Shown in pieces: positions 25,724-33,111 of a stretch of DNA of 38,554 bases (positions are counted from its first letter, which is position 1; each line of letters begins with the position of its first letter). Source of the DNA: Chitinophagales bacterium (GTDB taxonomy: Bacteria; Bacteroidota; Bacteroidia; Chitinophagales; JADIYW01); the NCBI GenBank assembly GCA_023957215.1, contig JAMLHH010000029.1, positions 1 to 38,554 of the forward strand, given 5' to 3'. The position numbers were made by a program, and so were the translations under genes. Under the pieces are notes generated by a model. It was not told the origin of the DNA, did not search any database, and worked only from the letters and a program-made list of their open reading frames with translations.

Positions 25724-26350
25724 ATGGAGTTTTCATCCAAATTGATTGAAGAAGGCGTACAGGCTTTTGCAAGTTTACCCGGAATAGGTAAAAAAACGGC
25801 TTTGAGATTGGTCATTCACCTTTTACATGAAGATGAAGATTTGGCTAAAAGTATCTCAGAGGCGATATATAAATTACGGACAGAAATAAAATACTGTAAA
25901 AAGTGTGGCAATGTCTCCGACAAAGACATCTGTGATGTATGTAGTCATCCTGCGAGAGACCATCAACAAATCTGTGTGGTAGAAAATTTTAGAGATATTC
26001 TTTCATTGGAAAATACCGGACAATATAAAGGTGTCTATCATACTTTGGGAGGTTTGATTTCACCTTTGGACGGCGTACATCCCGAACAACTCAATATAGA
26101 AAGTCTTATTAGCAGGGTGCAAAATGATAATGTGCAAGAGGTCATCATGGCACTCAATCCCACGATAGAAGGAGATATGACACTATTTTATATTTCTAAA
26201 CGACTGTCTAAATTTCCGGTGAAAGTCACGGCACTTGCAAGAGGAGTTGCTTTTGGAGGAGAATTGGAGTTTGTGGATGAAATTACTTTAGCAAGATCCT
26301 TGCAGAGCAGACAACCTTATGAAAATTATATCACCGGCCCTCATCAATGA
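25724..26350 (+). CDS. recR: Recombination mediator RecR
   Basis: RecR works with RecO (and RecF) to load RecA on gapped DNA. It has 208 residues, the normal size. The N-terminal helix-hairpin-helix reads FASLPGIGKKTALRLVIHLL. A zinc finger has Cys58, Cys61, Cys70 and Cys73 (YCKKCGN and ICDVC). The Toprim domain follows with QICVVENFRDILSLENTG, YHTLGGLISPLDGV and NPTIEGDMTLFYI, and the C-terminal Walker-like segment ALARGVAFGGELEFVDEITLARS. The last four bases (ATGA) overlap the start of the next gene, so the two are co-translated. Confidence 0.97.
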   Translation: MEFSSKLIEEGVQAFASLPGIGKKTALRLVIHLLHEDEDLAKSISEAIYKLRTEIKYCKKCGNVSDKDICDVCSHPARDHQQICVVENFRDILSLENTGQYKGVYHTLGGLISPLDGVHPEQLNIESLISRVQNDNVQEVIMALNPTIEGDMTLFYISKRLSKFPVKVTALARGVAFGGELEFVDEITLARSLQSRQPYENYITGPHQ

Positions 26351-28320
26351 AGCTTTCAATCGTTATAGTTAATTACAATGTAAAATATTTTTTACATCAG
26401 ACACTCAACTCGGTTTTTAAATCCGTAGTGGACTTTGAATATGAGGTTTTTGTGGTGGACAACGCATCAGTGGATGATTCGGTGGAGATGATAAAAACCG
26501 TTTTTCCACAAGTGCGTTTGATAGAGAGTAAAGAAAATCTCGGGTTTTCAAAAGGTAACAATTTGGCGATTAGAAAAAGTCAGGCAGAATATATATTACT
26601 ACTCAACCCTGATACCGTCATTCAAGAAGATACACTCCAACAAGTGGTAGATTTTATGGACAAACATCAGGATGCAGGAGCCGTCGGTGTAAAAATGTAT
26701 GACGGCGGCGGTCACTTTTTACCTGAATCCAAAAGAGGTTTTCCATCGCCGAAAGTAGCGTTTTATAAGATGTTTGGTCTGAGTAAGCTTTTTCCGCAAT
26801 CTAAAGAATTTGGCACTTATCATTTGACTTATTTGGATAAGGATGAGATACATGAAGTAGATGTGCTTTCCGGTGCTTTTATGTTGCTAAGAAAAAGAGT
26901 TTTGAATGAAGTCGGACTTTTAGATGAAGATTATTTCATGTATGGAGAAGATATCGACCTTTCATATAAAGTAGTAAAAGCCGGCTATAAAAATTATTAT
27001 TATCCCCATGCTTCCATTATTCATTTTAAAGGAGAAAGTACAAAAAAAGGCAGCTTAAACTATGTAAGGGTTTTCTATCAGGCGATGATTATTTTTGCTC
27101 AAAAGCATCTCTCTGACAAGAAAGGAGGTCGGCTGATCGGGCTATTAAAATTTGCTATTGTTTTTAGAGCGGGACTGACTCTTTTAAATAATTTTTTTAC
27201 CCGTATCGGCAGGCAATTCATTGATATTTTCATATTAAGTTCTGTTTTTTGGATAGTTTCTTGGTATTGGGAGCATTCATTTAGGTTAGAAGAAGGTTTG
27301 ACTTTTAGCGATTTACATTTCAAAATCAATCTGCCTATTTATCTCTTTATATGGATTACTTTTAATTATCTGTATGGTGTATATGAAAGAGTGTCAAATG
27401 TTTATACAATTTTTGTGTCTATGTTATTGGGTACGATAGTCATAGCGGCGGTGTATGGATTTTTACCTATCGAATTACGGACATCAAGAGGAATCATTTT
27501 GATGACCTTCTTTTTGGGTACCTTCTTTATCAGTTTGTATAGAATGTTGCTTGCGTGGAGAAAAGGTCATTTAAAACAAATGTTTTACGACACCCAAAGA
27601 CTGATTATCGTTGCCGCTGCTGATGAAAGCAAAAGAATACTCACATTGATGAATGAAATCAATCAGAAAAGAGAATTTGTAGGTTATGTATCTCCTGACC
27701 AAAAAGATGCTGCTGATCCTCTCTGTCTCGGAAATAGTCATAAAATATGGGATATCATACAGATGACAAATGTAGATGAGATAATTTTTAGTGCAAAGGA
27801 TATTAATACTTATGATATTATTCGGCAAATAAGCTCTTACAATAAAAATATAAAATACAGAATCGCCGTGGAGGAAACGGATGTCATCATTAGTAGTGAG
27901 TCAAAAAATTTATCAGGAGAACTTTTTACTTATGATATCGGATTTAAGATTAATCTGGCACGTAATATCCGCTTTAAGCGTTTCGTTGATATAAATATTT
28001 CCCTTCTTATATTGATTCTGTCACCTATCCTATTTTTTATACAGAAGAATAAAAAAGGTTTTTTTAAGAATGTTTTTTGTACACTTAATGGTGCAAAAAC
28101 CTGGGTTTCCTATTATCCGGTTGCGAATGAAAACAGACAATTACCTGTTATTAACCACGGTGTATTAAATCCTTTGGACAATCTCAATATCAAACCTGAT
28201 ATGATAGACAGCAATTTGATTATCAGGCAAAATTATCTATATGCAAAAGATTATAATGTATTGACAGACATACTGACCGTTTTCAACTCACTGATACATT
28301 TGGGTAGAGAGATGGATTAA
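26347..28320 (+). CDS. GT2 glycosyltransferase fused to a degenerate polyprenyl-phosphate sugar transferase-like region
   Basis: The 657-residue membrane protein has an N-terminal GT2 domain (about 1-240) like rhamnosyltransferases. It contains VIVNYNVKYFL, VDNASVDDSVE, ENLGFSKGNN, LLNPDT (nucleotide-sugar site) and the acceptor-side FMYGEDIDLSYK. Four or so membrane helices follow (about 290-400). Next comes a nucleotide-binding-like segment (LIIVAAADESKRIL, about 419-510) as in the CoA-binding-3 domain of WbaP/WcaJ-type phosphoglycosyl transferases. The C-terminal 120 residues begin like their catalytic domain (FKRFVDINISLLILILSP) and end like it (YAKDYNVLTDIL), but the normally conserved catalytic middle is replaced by a shorter, dissimilar sequence. 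It likely builds surface polysaccharide. It overlaps recR by four bases. Confidence 0.85.
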   Translation: MKLSIVIVNYNVKYFLHQTLNSVFKSVVDFEYEVFVVDNASVDDSVEMIKTVFPQVRLIESKENLGFSKGNNLAIRKSQAEYILLLNPDTVIQEDTLQQVVDFMDKHQDAGAVGVKMYDGGGHFLPESKRGFPSPKVAFYKMFGLSKLFPQSKEFGTYHLTYLDKDEIHEVDVLSGAFMLLRKRVLNEVGLLDEDYFMYGEDIDLSYKVVKAGYKNYYYPHASIIHFKGESTKKGSLNYVRVFYQAMIIFAQKHLSDKKGGRLIGLLKFAIVFRAGLTLLNNFFTRIGRQFIDIFILSSVFWIVSWYWEHSFRLEEGLTFSDLHFKINLPIYLFIWITFNYLYGVYERVSNVYTIFVSMLLGTIVIAAVYGFLPIELRTSRGIILMTFFLGTFFISLYRMLLAWRKGHLKQMFYDTQRLIIVAAADESKRILTLMNEINQKREFVGYVSPDQKDAADPLCLGNSHKIWDIIQMTNVDEIIFSAKDINTYDIIRQISSYNKNIKYRIAVEETDVIISSESKNLSGELFTYDIGFKINLARNIRFKRFVDINISLLILILSPILFFIQKNKKGFFKNVFCTLNGAKTWVSYYPVANENRQLPVINHGVLNPLDNLNIKPDMIDSNLIIRQNYLYAKDYNVLTDILTVFNSLIHLGREMD

Positions 28321-28371
28321 ACCACCCCATTCTCCCATTTCCAAATTCTCTAATTCTCAAATTGACCTATT

Positions 28372-29148
28372 CTACTTCACATACTTCCACATATCGCCCC
28401 ACAATCTGCTTCCTCCATCGACATAAAGCGTTTCGCCTGTGATATAGGATGCCATCGGTGAAGTCAAAAAGAGCGTAGGCCACGCCACTTCTTCCATGCT
28501 GCCCAATCTTTTACATGGTATAGAACCTTCCAAATTATTTTTAAACTCATCCGGATATTGTAGCAAGCCCGAAGAATTGATGATACCGGGTGCGATGGCA
28601 TTGACACGGATATTAAATCTTGTCCATTCTACTGCCAAGGATTTGGTCAGATTATCTACTCCTGCCCTTGCCGCTCCTGTATGCGCCATGCCCGGAAAAC
28701 CGCGATATATTTCTGCAATGATATTGAGTACGATACCTTCTTGTTGTGGAATAAAAAAAGTATTGGCCATCACTTTGGTGACATTAAAAGTACCTAAGAG
28801 ATTGTTGTTGACGACGGATCTAAATCCATTGAAGCTGATGTTTTCTGCTGCTGATGGAAATTGACCGCTGGCATTATTGATTAAAATATCCAATCTACCA
28901 TTTTTCTCTTTGATTTCTTTGGCTAAGTTTTCTACTTGTTCCGGCTCGCGTGTGTCCATGATACCTCCATAAACAGTTCCAAATTGGGATAATTCTGCTG
29001 TCGCCTTTTCAATTCTTTCTTGTTTTCTCGATGCGATCCAAACTTTTGCACCTAATTCCAAATATTTTTGTGCGATGGTGTAGCCGATACCACTCCCTCC
29101 GCCGGTGACTAAAACCACCTTGTCTTTAAAAATATCTTTTGTAAACAT
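28372..29148 (-). CDS. Short-chain dehydrogenase, 2,4-dienoyl/enoyl-CoA reductase-like
   Basis: The 258-residue SDR has an N-terminal cofactor motif TGGGSGIG (15-22); Ser40-Arg41 after the second strand (WIASRKQERI) suggests NADPH. It also has LINNASGQFPS (89-99) and a C-terminal GETLYVDGGSRLWGD. The usual catalytic YxxxK is absent: the corresponding place reads TGAAR (157-161) within AHTGAARAGVDNLTKSLAVEW. That pattern is found in 2,4-dienoyl-CoA reductase, peroxisomal enoyl-CoA reductase and AtuG-like SDRs, which points to acyl-CoA chemistry. It is preceded by a palindromic operator and probably controlled by a TetR-type repressor encoded elsewhere. Confidence 0.88.
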   Translation of the reverse strand: MFTKDIFKDKVVLVTGGGSGIGYTIAQKYLELGAKVWIASRKQERIEKATAELSQFGTVYGGIMDTREPEQVENLAKEIKEKNGRLDILINNASGQFPSAAENISFNGFRSVVNNNLLGTFNVTKVMANTFFIPQQEGIVLNIIAEIYRGFPGMAHTGAARAGVDNLTKSLAVEWTRFNIRVNAIAPGIINSSGLLQYPDEFKNNLEGSIPCKRLGSMEEVAWPTLFLTSPMASYITGETLYVDGGSRLWGDMWKYVK

Positions 29149-29167
29149 GTTTTTAAAAATATTTTAG

Positions 29168-29197
29168 CAATATAGAAAAAATATTTTTTTGACCAAA
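29168..29197 (-). promoter_or_regulatory. Promoter of the SDR gene
   Basis: On the minus strand, TTTG (29194-29197), 19 bases, then TATATTG (29168-29174), one T short of the full TAnnTTTG box. It lies 20 bases before the ATG. The -33 element is inside the palindrome at 29192-29205. Confidence 0.45.
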
Positions 29198-29205
29198 CGT
29201 TTGGT
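29192..29205. promoter_or_regulatory. 14-bp palindromic operator, TetR-type
   Basis: ACCAAACGTTTGGT is a perfect palindrome starting 44 bases upstream of the SDR start and covering its -33 element. Size, symmetry and position fit an operator for a TetR/AcrR-family repressor. No such regulator is encoded in the window. I see nothing else between 29206 and the mobile-element relic at about 29300. Confidence 0.65.
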
Positions 29206-30116
29206 TTGTATAATGAAATGTACTTAGATAATTATTTGTTAAAAGGACAAAATGTATTTCAATTGTTCTTAACTTTAAGTTGGTCAATGAAGTCTATAAA
29301 TAAGAGCATTCTAAAATTACCCAATAATCGCAACGGCAACATTAAGGATACAATTTTCCTTTACAACTCAAAAATACAGTAACAGAATGCCTTTTTCGGA
29401 TTTTATATGCTGAAATCGTGGCTTTTAAGCATAAAATCCCTTACCCAGATTGGGGAAAATTTTCTTTTGCGTAAAAAAGTTGTTTAGATAATGAGAGGCG
29501 GTACGGAACTGAACAGTACCAGAACCGTTTGGCGGGCATGGCGTACAAACTTGGCACAGACGCAAATATATTTCATAAAGACCGTTTGGCACGATGTTGT
29601 ATTTCAATGCCCCCTACTCTGTTTTTCACTAAAAACAGACTTATCCATTCAAAGATATTACTGCAAACTACCATCAGACCGATGTAAACCGTGTTGGTGT
29701 CTAAATCCAAGGTAAAAGGCAAATGATGAATATTGAAGTCATTAAGGTTTTTATTGTTGTTCTCGGAATCGTTTCCTCTTTGTTAAAACTTTATCACGTC
29801 TAAGTTGCTCATTTCCATATTATTGGTGATTATTCCGTAATAAGTGTAGCTGTGTTCAGGAAAAGATTGGGATGGCTGCTATCCTGTTTCAGTTACCACA
29901 ACCCTGTACTCTTCACCCTGAAATGGAGCGGCCTTATGTTTGCCACTTCTTTGTTTTCGTAATTTTACTTTTTACATTTTCCAGTTTTCTCTCTTCAATG
30001 CAAATGCTTCTAAAACCTGCACTGGTGACGTTTCTGATGTAAAAATGTTCAACATTTTCTTCCAAAACGGCAATCACGCCTTTTTGGTAGGATGCTGCAT
30101 CACCTCGGAAGGATTT

Positions 30117-30128
30117 AATACTGATACT
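30117..30128. repeat. Target-site duplication, left copy (IS4-family element)
   Basis: AATACTGATACT occurs here and again, identically, at 32447-32458, immediately outside the inverted ends of the IS4-family element. A duplication of about 10-12 bases is usual for IS4 relatives. Confidence 0.85.
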
Positions 30129-30722
30129 TTACTACATGACAAAAATATAATCCCTTGATAAACAGCAAATTAACTGTTAAACTATTTGCATAATAGACTG
30201 ATATTCAGTATCTTAGAAGAATAATTTCAACATTTTTCTATGGATAAGAATATCAGTCGTGAGAGTAAAAGTAATCAACTTTGTGAAGTTTTAAGTAGAA
30301 ATATCGAAAAAAATGATTCTATGATGAATAAAGCAAGTATTAAAGTTAATAGCCCAAGTAATCTTAGCACTTTGTAAAGTACAAACAGTGAGTTTTCATA
30401 CTCAGCTTTAGCTTTTGACAATGAGAGTAAAGCGATTCATCCTCTGAAGGATTCAACGCTTTATGTCCGGATTCTGTTTATGCAGTGACTTAATTGCTAA
30501 GCTACCCTTTTTGCATTACTTCCTGAAAAAGAAAATCTTAGGATAACCATTGACCGAACCAACTGGAAGTTCGGAGAACAGAACATCAATATATTTATGT
30601 TAGGTATTGCCTATAAAAACATAGCCTTCCCTCTGCTTTTCACGATGTTGGACAAGAGAGGCAACTCAAATAACCGGGAAAGAATCATGTTATTAACCCG
30701 ACATATATTGACCGATATTTTC

Positions 30723-31565
30723 CTATGCTGCATACTGAATATCTCTGTGTTTAAAATATTTCATTACTCTTTGCGGACTGACTGATAGCATTTCCATATG
30801 GTTTTGTACATTATTTTGTAGCGTTTCCTTGTTCTTTGGTGACTTTTTTGCTGACATTCCCTGTTTCAGATCACAGTTCAGATATTCGTCAGGATTACGT
30901 TCAGGAGAATAAGAAGGCAGATAGTATAATGCAATCTTTTCTTTGTTTCTCTCAACCCATTCCTTAACGATTTTACTGTGATGAACCCGAAGATTGTCCA
31001 ATATCAAATAGACCATTCTTCGATTTGCCTTAATGAGTTGTGTCATAAATTCAATCAACCTATCGGCATTCATAGAGTCGGAGTATATCATAAAATGGAC
31101 TTTACCCTGATTGTTGACTGCCGACACCATATTTACCGAAAAACGTTTGGACATACTCTTTTTTACAGGCGTTTTTCCCTTAGGCGCATAACTTCTACCA
31201 TGATGGCATTGATTTTTGATTCCGGTCTCATCGCCCCAGAAAATTTCAGCATCTTCTTCTTTAGCTTGTTTCTTGATAGCCGGGTATTGCTCATCTAACC
31301 ATTTTTGGACTTTCTTCGGGCATTGTTCGTAAGCTTGCTTCTTTGGCTTTTGAGGGGTAAAACCCCACTTCCTCAAGTAAACGCCCATGGCACTGATAGA
31401 AATAACTATCCCAAATTCTCTTTCAACCAATTCTTTGACTGCTTTTCTTGTCCATAAAGCATAATCAAGTTTTAACTGATCAGGCATTTTATCAATAATC
31501 ATCTTCTGTATTTGCCGTTCTACCTTTGAGGATAGTAGTTTTCTGTCCTCAGACCTTCGCTCCAC
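30723..31565 (-). CDS. IS630 transposase, DDE catalytic part (ORF2)
   Basis: The 280-residue ORF begins at a GTG and holds the catalytic part of an IS630/Tc1-mariner-like transposase. It contains a second DNA-binding region (YALWTRKAVKELVEREFGI to VYLRKWGFTPQKPKK). The DDE core follows: first Asp in IFWGDETGIKN, second in YLILDNLRVHHSKI, and the last acid in SYSPERNPDEYLN. The end, RVMKYFKHRDIQYAA, is the family C-terminus, so this part is complete. It overlaps ORF1 by 17 bases in a different frame, and a +1 (or -2) shift would be needed to make the full protein. It may be non-functional unless such frameshifting occurs. Confidence 0.88.
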   Translation of the reverse strand: MERRSEDRKLLSSKVERQIQKMIIDKMPDQLKLDYALWTRKAVKELVEREFGIVISISAMGVYLRKWGFTPQKPKKQAYEQCPKKVQKWLDEQYPAIKKQAKEEDAEIFWGDETGIKNQCHHGRSYAPKGKTPVKKSMSKRFSVNMVSAVNNQGKVHFMIYSDSMNADRLIEFMTQLIKANRRMVYLILDNLRVHHSKIVKEWVERNKEKIALYYLPSYSPERNPDEYLNCDLKQGMSAKKSPKNKETLQNNVQNHMEMLSVSPQRVMKYFKHRDIQYAA

Positions 31566-31761
31566 GCTTTCCGGAATGAAGACCCTTTACCCTTTGCCTA
31601 TATTTCTTGCTCCAATCGTTTAGAGTATTAGGACGCAGGCATAGTTTTTCACAAACAGCCTTCTGAGACATTCCTGATTCAATAAGGCGCATAGCGGATT
31701 TTCGTATGCCAAGTATTTCTTGTTCGTCGAGTTTTCGTAAATCAAGTTTTTCCATGCACAA
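31549..31761 (-). CDS. IS630 transposase, N-terminal helix-turn-helix part (ORF1)
   Basis: The 70-residue ORF has the N-terminal helix-turn-helix of IS630 transposases, LRLIESGMSQKAVCEKLCLRP-like in layout: AMRLIESGMSQKAVCEK then RPNTLNDWSKKYRQR. It ends with GLHSGKRGAKV where a fused transposase would continue into its second DNA-binding region. No A6G-type slippery sequence is seen in the overlap, so a mutation that split the gene is at least as likely as programmed frameshifting. ATG codons at 31761 and 31755 are possible starts. Confidence 0.8.
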   Translation of the reverse strand: MCMEKLDLRKLDEQEILGIRKSAMRLIESGMSQKAVCEKLCLRPNTLNDWSKKYRQRVKGLHSGKRGAKV

Positions 31762-32446
31762 ATATACAAAAATGGGTCGGTATTATGCAATCATGTTAAT
31801 AATTCAAAGATTTATCCAGTCTTTTCGGAAAAGATTGTATTGGGTTTTATTGTTGTTGATCGAGTTTGTCGGAGAAGGAATTGGATGGGTTATTTGAATA
31901 GAGAAAATTTGAGATATCACATTCGAATACGCAATAATTAAAGTTTATCACCTCGGCAAAGATAAAGAAATTCCTGTTAAAATGGTTGTTCTCCGGTTAA
32001 AATATGGAGAGATGAAGCATTATTATAAGATTAAAGATCAATGGAGAATATTATTTATCTACTACATTAGGTTCTGGTAAATTCAGACAACGCTCCTGAA
32101 CACAACATTATAAGTTGCGAAAGACACACAAGCATTGGTAAATTTATAAAGATGATGGCAGATTGAAACGGGGTGCTTCAAAAAGCTATGAAACTGTGGA
32201 GTTTGATATCGAAATACACATTTATGACATTGAGGATTTAAAGCTAATTTGTCTGTTAAGATTGCCTTTTTGTGAAGCGCTACAAAGTTGCGACATTGAA
32301 CGTAAAGTAAAGCCCATTATTATTAAAAAACACGGGCATAGAGCAAAATCTATCTTCAAATATGGATTAGAATATATCACAAATACTTTGTTAAACCCTC
32401 AAAAACAAGGCTTTGAAATTATTTTATCAAAAATTGTCATGTAGTG

Positions 32447-32458
32447 AATACTGATACT
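32447..32458. repeat. Target-site duplication, right copy (IS4-family element)
   Basis: AATACTGATACT is identical to 30117-30128. The pair marks the insertion point inside the IS1380 transposase gene. Confidence 0.85.
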
Positions 32459-33111
32459 ATTGTCTTTCAAAATTTTAAAACAATTTTCCAGTGCTTGTTC
32501 TTGGGCATACTTTGCAGGTGTATTTCCGTTTCTGTTTTCAAAATAAACGGTATTATTCCCAATATTTGCAAAACAGATGATAGGCCGGTCATTTTGAAAT
32601 GAGAGCTCTTTGCATCTTGTTTATTGTTGTCTAAGACGATGTTGTCAAAACCTAAAACATAGCCTTACATCCGGCTTTAACAATCCTAAATTCAACACCG
32701 CCATTGCTGTTATATTTTGTTGTAATTGATTTGATGTAGTGTTGTTTTCGTAATAACTATTTTATTTGGTACTTTTGACTTTAAAAGCATATCTCCACCG
32801 TATCATAGAAGAACAATCTTTTCGCTATTTTGTGCAATTTGAAAGTCTTTTTAGGTGCTTTAGATCCCTCAAAACAAATTCACCGTTGCAAAGTGAATTT
32901 TAAGTGAGTAGAAGAATGATGTCTGAATACGTATATTTGTTTTGACACCAGAAAACCAATGTTCTGTCAATTAGACTATGAATATTACTGTTTCAATGAA
33001 AGAATTGATGAAATTTAAACCAAAAGGAGCATGCTTTGAGAAGAATGGCCTAATTTGCACCAATGTATATTTTTTTGTGTAGAACTTTAAATATACACCT
33101 TTAGTAAACCT

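Larger units (their letters stand above)
30697..31788 (-). mobile_element. IS630-family insertion sequence nested in the IS4 relic
   Basis: This element of about 1.1 kb carries two overlapping minus-strand ORFs that together make an IS630-type transposase. It is bracketed by near-identical 14-base direct repeats (30683-30696 and 31789-31802, 13 of 14 matching). Its own termini are uncertain: both ends contain ACCGA in inverted orientation (near 30711 and 31776), but the inverted repeats are poor. It is far less decayed than the two elements around it, so it is the youngest layer. Confidence 0.75.
30129..32446 (+). mobile_element. Decayed IS4-family element, interrupted by an IS630-family element
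   Basis: The ends carry inverted ACTACATGACAA (30131-30142) and TTGTCATGTAGT (32434-32445), flanked by a perfect 12-base duplication. Without the inner insertion it is about 1.2 kb, normal for IS4. The plus-strand transposase can be followed with several frame breaks. Before the insertion are ALCKVQTVSFH, RIQRFMSGF, then intact LLPEKENLRITIDRTNWKFG (first catalytic Asp), INIFMLGIAYK and DKRGNSNNRERIMLL. After it come RFIQSF, IEFVGE (relic of DREFVG), WMGYLNRENLRYHIRIR and VYHLGKDKEIPVKMVVLRLK. The piece at 32310-32400 reads KPIIIKKHGHRAKSIFKYGL, the IS4 C-terminus. It is inactive. Confidence 0.85.
29300..32990 (-). mobile_element. Decayed IS1380-family element, interrupted by an IS4-family element
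   Basis: On the minus strand, pieces of one IS1380-type transposase can be read in order from about 32950 to about 29400 with frameshifts and stops. They are FKLHKIAKRLFFYDTVEICF, then GYVLGFDNIVLDNNKQDAK, then VYFENRNGNTPAKYAQEQAL and ENCFKILKDN. Beyond the IS4 insert follow FRGDAASYQKGVIAVLEEN, then YYGIITNNMEMSNLDVIKF and FTLDLDTNTVYIGLMVVCSN. These match the general layout of IS1380 transposases, including the RxDxxSYQ region. At least five frame breaks make it inactive. The outer ends are approximate; I could not find terminal inverted repeats. The class is recalled from family patterns, not searched. Confidence 0.75.

Noticed and set aside
29491..29715. Short plus-strand ORFs at 29491-29715 and 29940-30158
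   Set aside because: They are antisense to the decayed IS1380 transposase, which explains this DNA better.
32163..32444. A 93-codon plus-strand ORF as an independent gene
   Set aside because: Its second half is the C-terminus of the IS4 transposase (KKHGHRAKSIFKYGL), so it is part of that relic.
32978..33082. A 34-codon plus-strand frame (MNITVSMKELMKFKPKG...) just before the repeat protein
   Set aside because: No recognisable features; it lies in the degraded border of the mobile-element region and may be chance.
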